A stretch of DNA of 64,000 bases from contig LR746266.1 in NCBI GenBank assembly GCA_902729315.2, positions 1,616,259 through 1,680,258 on the forward strand, read 5' to 3'. This DNA comes from Spirodela intermedia. Its lineage: Eukaryota > Streptophyta > Magnoliopsida > Alismatales > Araceae. Position 1 is the stretch's first letter, and the number at the start of each line of letters is the position of its first letter. Both the position numbers and the translations under genes were made by a program. Below the pieces are notes generated by a model that had not been told where the DNA came from, made no database searches, and worked only from the letters and a program-made list of their open reading frames with translations. Of this stretch, positions 61,182 through 64,000 are shown piece after piece.

Positions 61182-64000
61182 ATGTCGAGTTTAGAGGAAC
61201 CTCTTTTCATTGAGAGCCTGCCAAAATTGAATGGTTCTGGTAGGGTGCGGAGGTTCTCTTCTAGTGATTGCAGGCCCAGAGTGGATGAGATGGAACTGGG
61301 AAACTGCATAACTGAAGGGAGGGAATGCAGCTCTTCAAACAGTTGCAAGTAAGTTCCTTTTTCTCCTGATAAACTATCCCTGTGTTAGGTGACGCATTGT
61401 GTAGACTTTGACATCACAGTTGTATACTTCATTTTTATGCTTCTTGTTATTCCAATAAAATACAACAACGAATTCATTTTACTTGTTTGAAATGGATGCG
61501 GGTACTTGTGGATGGAAGCTGATGAGAACTCTGAACGGTTTCTCAATAGGACTCTATTCTTGGATTTTGGTAATTGAAAAGCAAAGCTTTGGCGAATTGG
61601 TGATGAATGGAATGTTCTTCACTGAGCACCGAATGCTGTGGTCTCTTGTTCTGGTCAAATTATTGAAAGTGATGTGACAGTCAGTTTGTTGCTTCTAGGA
61701 ATATGAGTATAATATTGTTAGGGAGAAATTTTGCTCACTGATACGAATGGTCTTTTGCTTTCCCACGGAAAATTTTGCTGTGAAATGATTGCCTACGTTT
61801 TCAAAAAGAAGCCATTACCTTGGTGAATAATGTTTTAATGCAATCTTACATGCAAATAAATGAAAGTGTACATGGAGAATCGCATATCGCAGAATGTAAA
61901 GATACAATTTCGTGTAGGTTCTGTGTTCCCACGCCGGTTTACATTTTCTCGCCTGTTTACGCTTCCCTGATTTCTGTTATGATTTCTATGCACCGATGTG
62001 GCAATCTTTGATCTCATTTTTATCTGTAATATGATAAAACCTAAGAAATTTCGTTGATTATTTTCATTCTACTTTAGTGAAGAGTATACTTGGGGAAAGC
62101 AAGCAAGGGTTGGCTTCAGAGGAGATTCAAGGGGTCTATCCAATGGGAGGAACCGAACGCCCTTCAATAGCATTTATGATACACAATCTTTGCATGAGCG
62201 TCACTACAGTTCATCTTTGAACGGCAAAGACGCAAGCAGTTTTGCAAACAAGGTACATGCAATTGTGAGGCATTTCCCTTGTTCTTTGTTAACCTTCTTC
62301 TGTATATTTTTTTTCTTACCTTTAATCCTGTGTTTCCTTTCTTGTTTCGAAATGACAAACTGTCGGAAATTCTATGATGTACTACAATTGTTTGTCTTGG
62401 GGTATATGTATCTATTTGAATGAAGAATGGTATTACATAATCTGGTTTGTTCTTGAGTTTATGCTTTGTTTCCACGCTTAGTTGCATAAAATTTTCTTAA
62501 ACAGAGTATAAGCCTACGATGTTTGAAGTGTGGGGTAATAATGCAGCGAGGCCATAACATGTGTTAGTTTTACCGTAATAAATTCATTGAATGACAGGTG
62601 AAAACTGGATGACAGTGTGAGGGGCTTGTGGCCGTAAACATTGTCAACCTTCCTTTCGTTTTTTTTCTTTAATGAGATGTGGATGGTATACTTTTTTAAA
62701 TATCCGACAGAAAAAGGATATGAGTATACGATGTCAGTGTGCTCTAACAAAAATCCCTGGACAAATTGTGAATGTGCTTTATGGAATGCAATAGGCACTA
62801 CTTTAGACACTGGAACCTCCCAGAATGAAAGATTGCATCGCTGATGTTTAATGTTGGTAACATATTATTTGAATCAGAATTCGGTGGATATTAAATTGCT
62901 TTCGTTCTTGATCCCGACCATTGTCAAAAATTCTGATTAGGGTGACCATACACCTGCTTATCATGAGCTTTTGCAAGATGCTGTGTACATAAATCAATGA
63001 TATGTAAACTTCAAGTCTGAGTTTTGGTCCACAGTAAAGCCTCGTTTTATCTGGGTTTCACGTGAATGCGCACGTTGTTGTTTTACATCCATTTTTCTAG
63101 TAATCTCTTTTTAGGAATTTCACAATTTCATTGAGGTAAAGATGAGGTCCTGACACAGAGCTCACAGTTCTTAAAAGGTTTGCCAAAATTTGTAAAGATC
63201 GTGGAAGTTGGGGCCAGAGATGGACTGCAGAACGAGAAGAGCATTGTTCCTGCGACCGTGAAAATTGAACTGATAAGAAAATTGGCTTCTTCTGGGTTAC
63301 CTGTTGTTGAAGCAACAAGTTTTGTCTCTCCAAAGTGGGTACCACAGGTGATGAATGTTTCTGCTTTTGGCGATATGATTTTTTAGTCTTTTTGCTTATG
63401 TATACCGACCTCTATTTTACGATCTACTGGCTCTCAGAAGAACAACAAACCTGCAGCAATCACTCTCTGGTTTATGCATGTTGAAGATAATCCAACGGTT
63501 TGAAACATAATTCATAGTTAGTAATTCAAATCTTGATAGATTTGGATGCTTTACATTAGGAAATTATTTAATAATTATTGTTGAAATGGATATTAAGCAT
63601 GCCATTGAAAGCATGCTCTGCTGGGAGATGTGGTAGGGTGGCACTACTGTGTCTGCTTATCTGCCTGGTTGCGTTTTTTTTTTCTTCTCTTTTCTGTTTT
63701 CTTTTCTTTAGTTTCAAGGGAGATCCTTTTTTCAGCTTCTTGTGATCTTTCTTTTTTCAGTTTCAAGAGAGTCTTCTTTCTTCTTCTCCGTTGTTGTTTA
63801 CTGGATCTACTTATGTTGGGCGGTTTTACAACATTATTGACTTTTCATATTATTTTTTTTCACTTATCAATTTCTACCCACGTTTATAATCAATCATATC
63901 TCTATTATTCTTGAATATTATGATGGGGATACTGCATTTATTCCGATACCCGCGCATGTTTTGACTTGAATATTGAACTCTAAACTTTCATTAAATGAAA
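61182..64000 (+). CDS. HMG-CoA lyase, downstream copy, 5' part
   Basis: Three coding exons lie in the window: 61182-61348 ([20 protein letters not shown] onward), 62078-62252 and 63168-63347. All have clean GT-AG junctions, in-frame phases (2, 0, 0) and no lesion. Exon 3 enters the catalytic TIM barrel with [20 protein letters not shown], including the Arg-Asp pair used for substrate and metal binding, and [14 protein letters not shown]. Plant enzymes have this long N-terminal extension, and the protein is expected in mitochondria, in the last step of leucine degradation. The family usually has Pro where this copy has Ala (GPRDG versus GARDG). The gene continues past 64000, so the catalytic Cys and metal ligands cannot be checked. 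The 5' untranslated region probably starts at 60.3-60.7 kb. Confidence 0.92.

Noticed and set aside
1-64000. CRISPR arrays, operons, bacterial promoters or ribosome-binding sites
   Set aside because: The window is plant nuclear DNA. The tandem repeats found are microsatellites or minisatellites without the spacer structure of CRISPR arrays.

Overview
This is nuclear DNA from a flowering plant. The evidence is spliced GT-AG genes of plant-specific families (CDPK-related kinase, MIZ1/DUF617, plant HMG-CoA lyase with its long N-terminal extension), a eukaryotic tRNA gene, several decayed Ty1/copia retrotransposons with solo LTRs, and many (GA)n/(CT)n microsatellites. I cannot fix the species. 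A monocot or early-diverging angiosperm is a guess, not a call.

Layout. From 1 to about 23.6 kb the window is AT-rich and dominated by transposons. It holds a copia RT scrap (190-590), two exons of a ZIFL-type MFS transporter (888-1955, minus), a pair of diverged direct repeats (2308-2870 and 3758-4355), a decayed copia element (about 5.25-12.37 kb) whose 3' LTR is split by a 1.7 kb solo LTR, and a second composite copia element (about 15.75-21.95 kb) with another copy of that solo LTR nested inside it. A tRNA-Ala(CGC) gene at 23705-23777 (minus) marks the start of the gene-rich part.

From 24.7 to 43.4 kb there are five protein genes: mitochondrial acyl carrier protein (minus) head-to-head with complex I subunit NDUFA6/B14 (plus), a single-exon MIZ1/DUF617 gene (minus), an eight-exon rhomboid-like/UBA protein (plus), and an eleven-exon CDPK-related kinase (minus). 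All exon boundaries were read by hand from splice consensus and frame and match family lengths (130, 130, 240, 294 and 580 aa). Between 46.4 and 49.5 kb lies a third copia remnant, followed by a purine-strand minisatellite. A two-exon bHLH gene (minus, 260 aa) is at 50.7-52.0 kb. The last 10 kb is a tandem duplication of an HMG-CoA lyase gene. The upstream copy (55.4-59.3 kb) carries a stop codon and three apparent single-base frame breaks. The downstream copy (from 61.2 kb) is intact in its first three coding exons and runs off the window.

How the genes relate. Three gene products are probably mitochondrial (ACP, NDUFA6, HMG-CoA lyase). The most striking arrangement is the shared 362 bp promoter between mtACP and NDUFA6. 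In other eukaryotes these two proteins bind each other directly within complex I. (CT)n tracts sit beside almost every gene in the right half, and in two introns they form the pyrimidine tract in front of the acceptor. Most other open frames are microsatellite or antisense artefacts.
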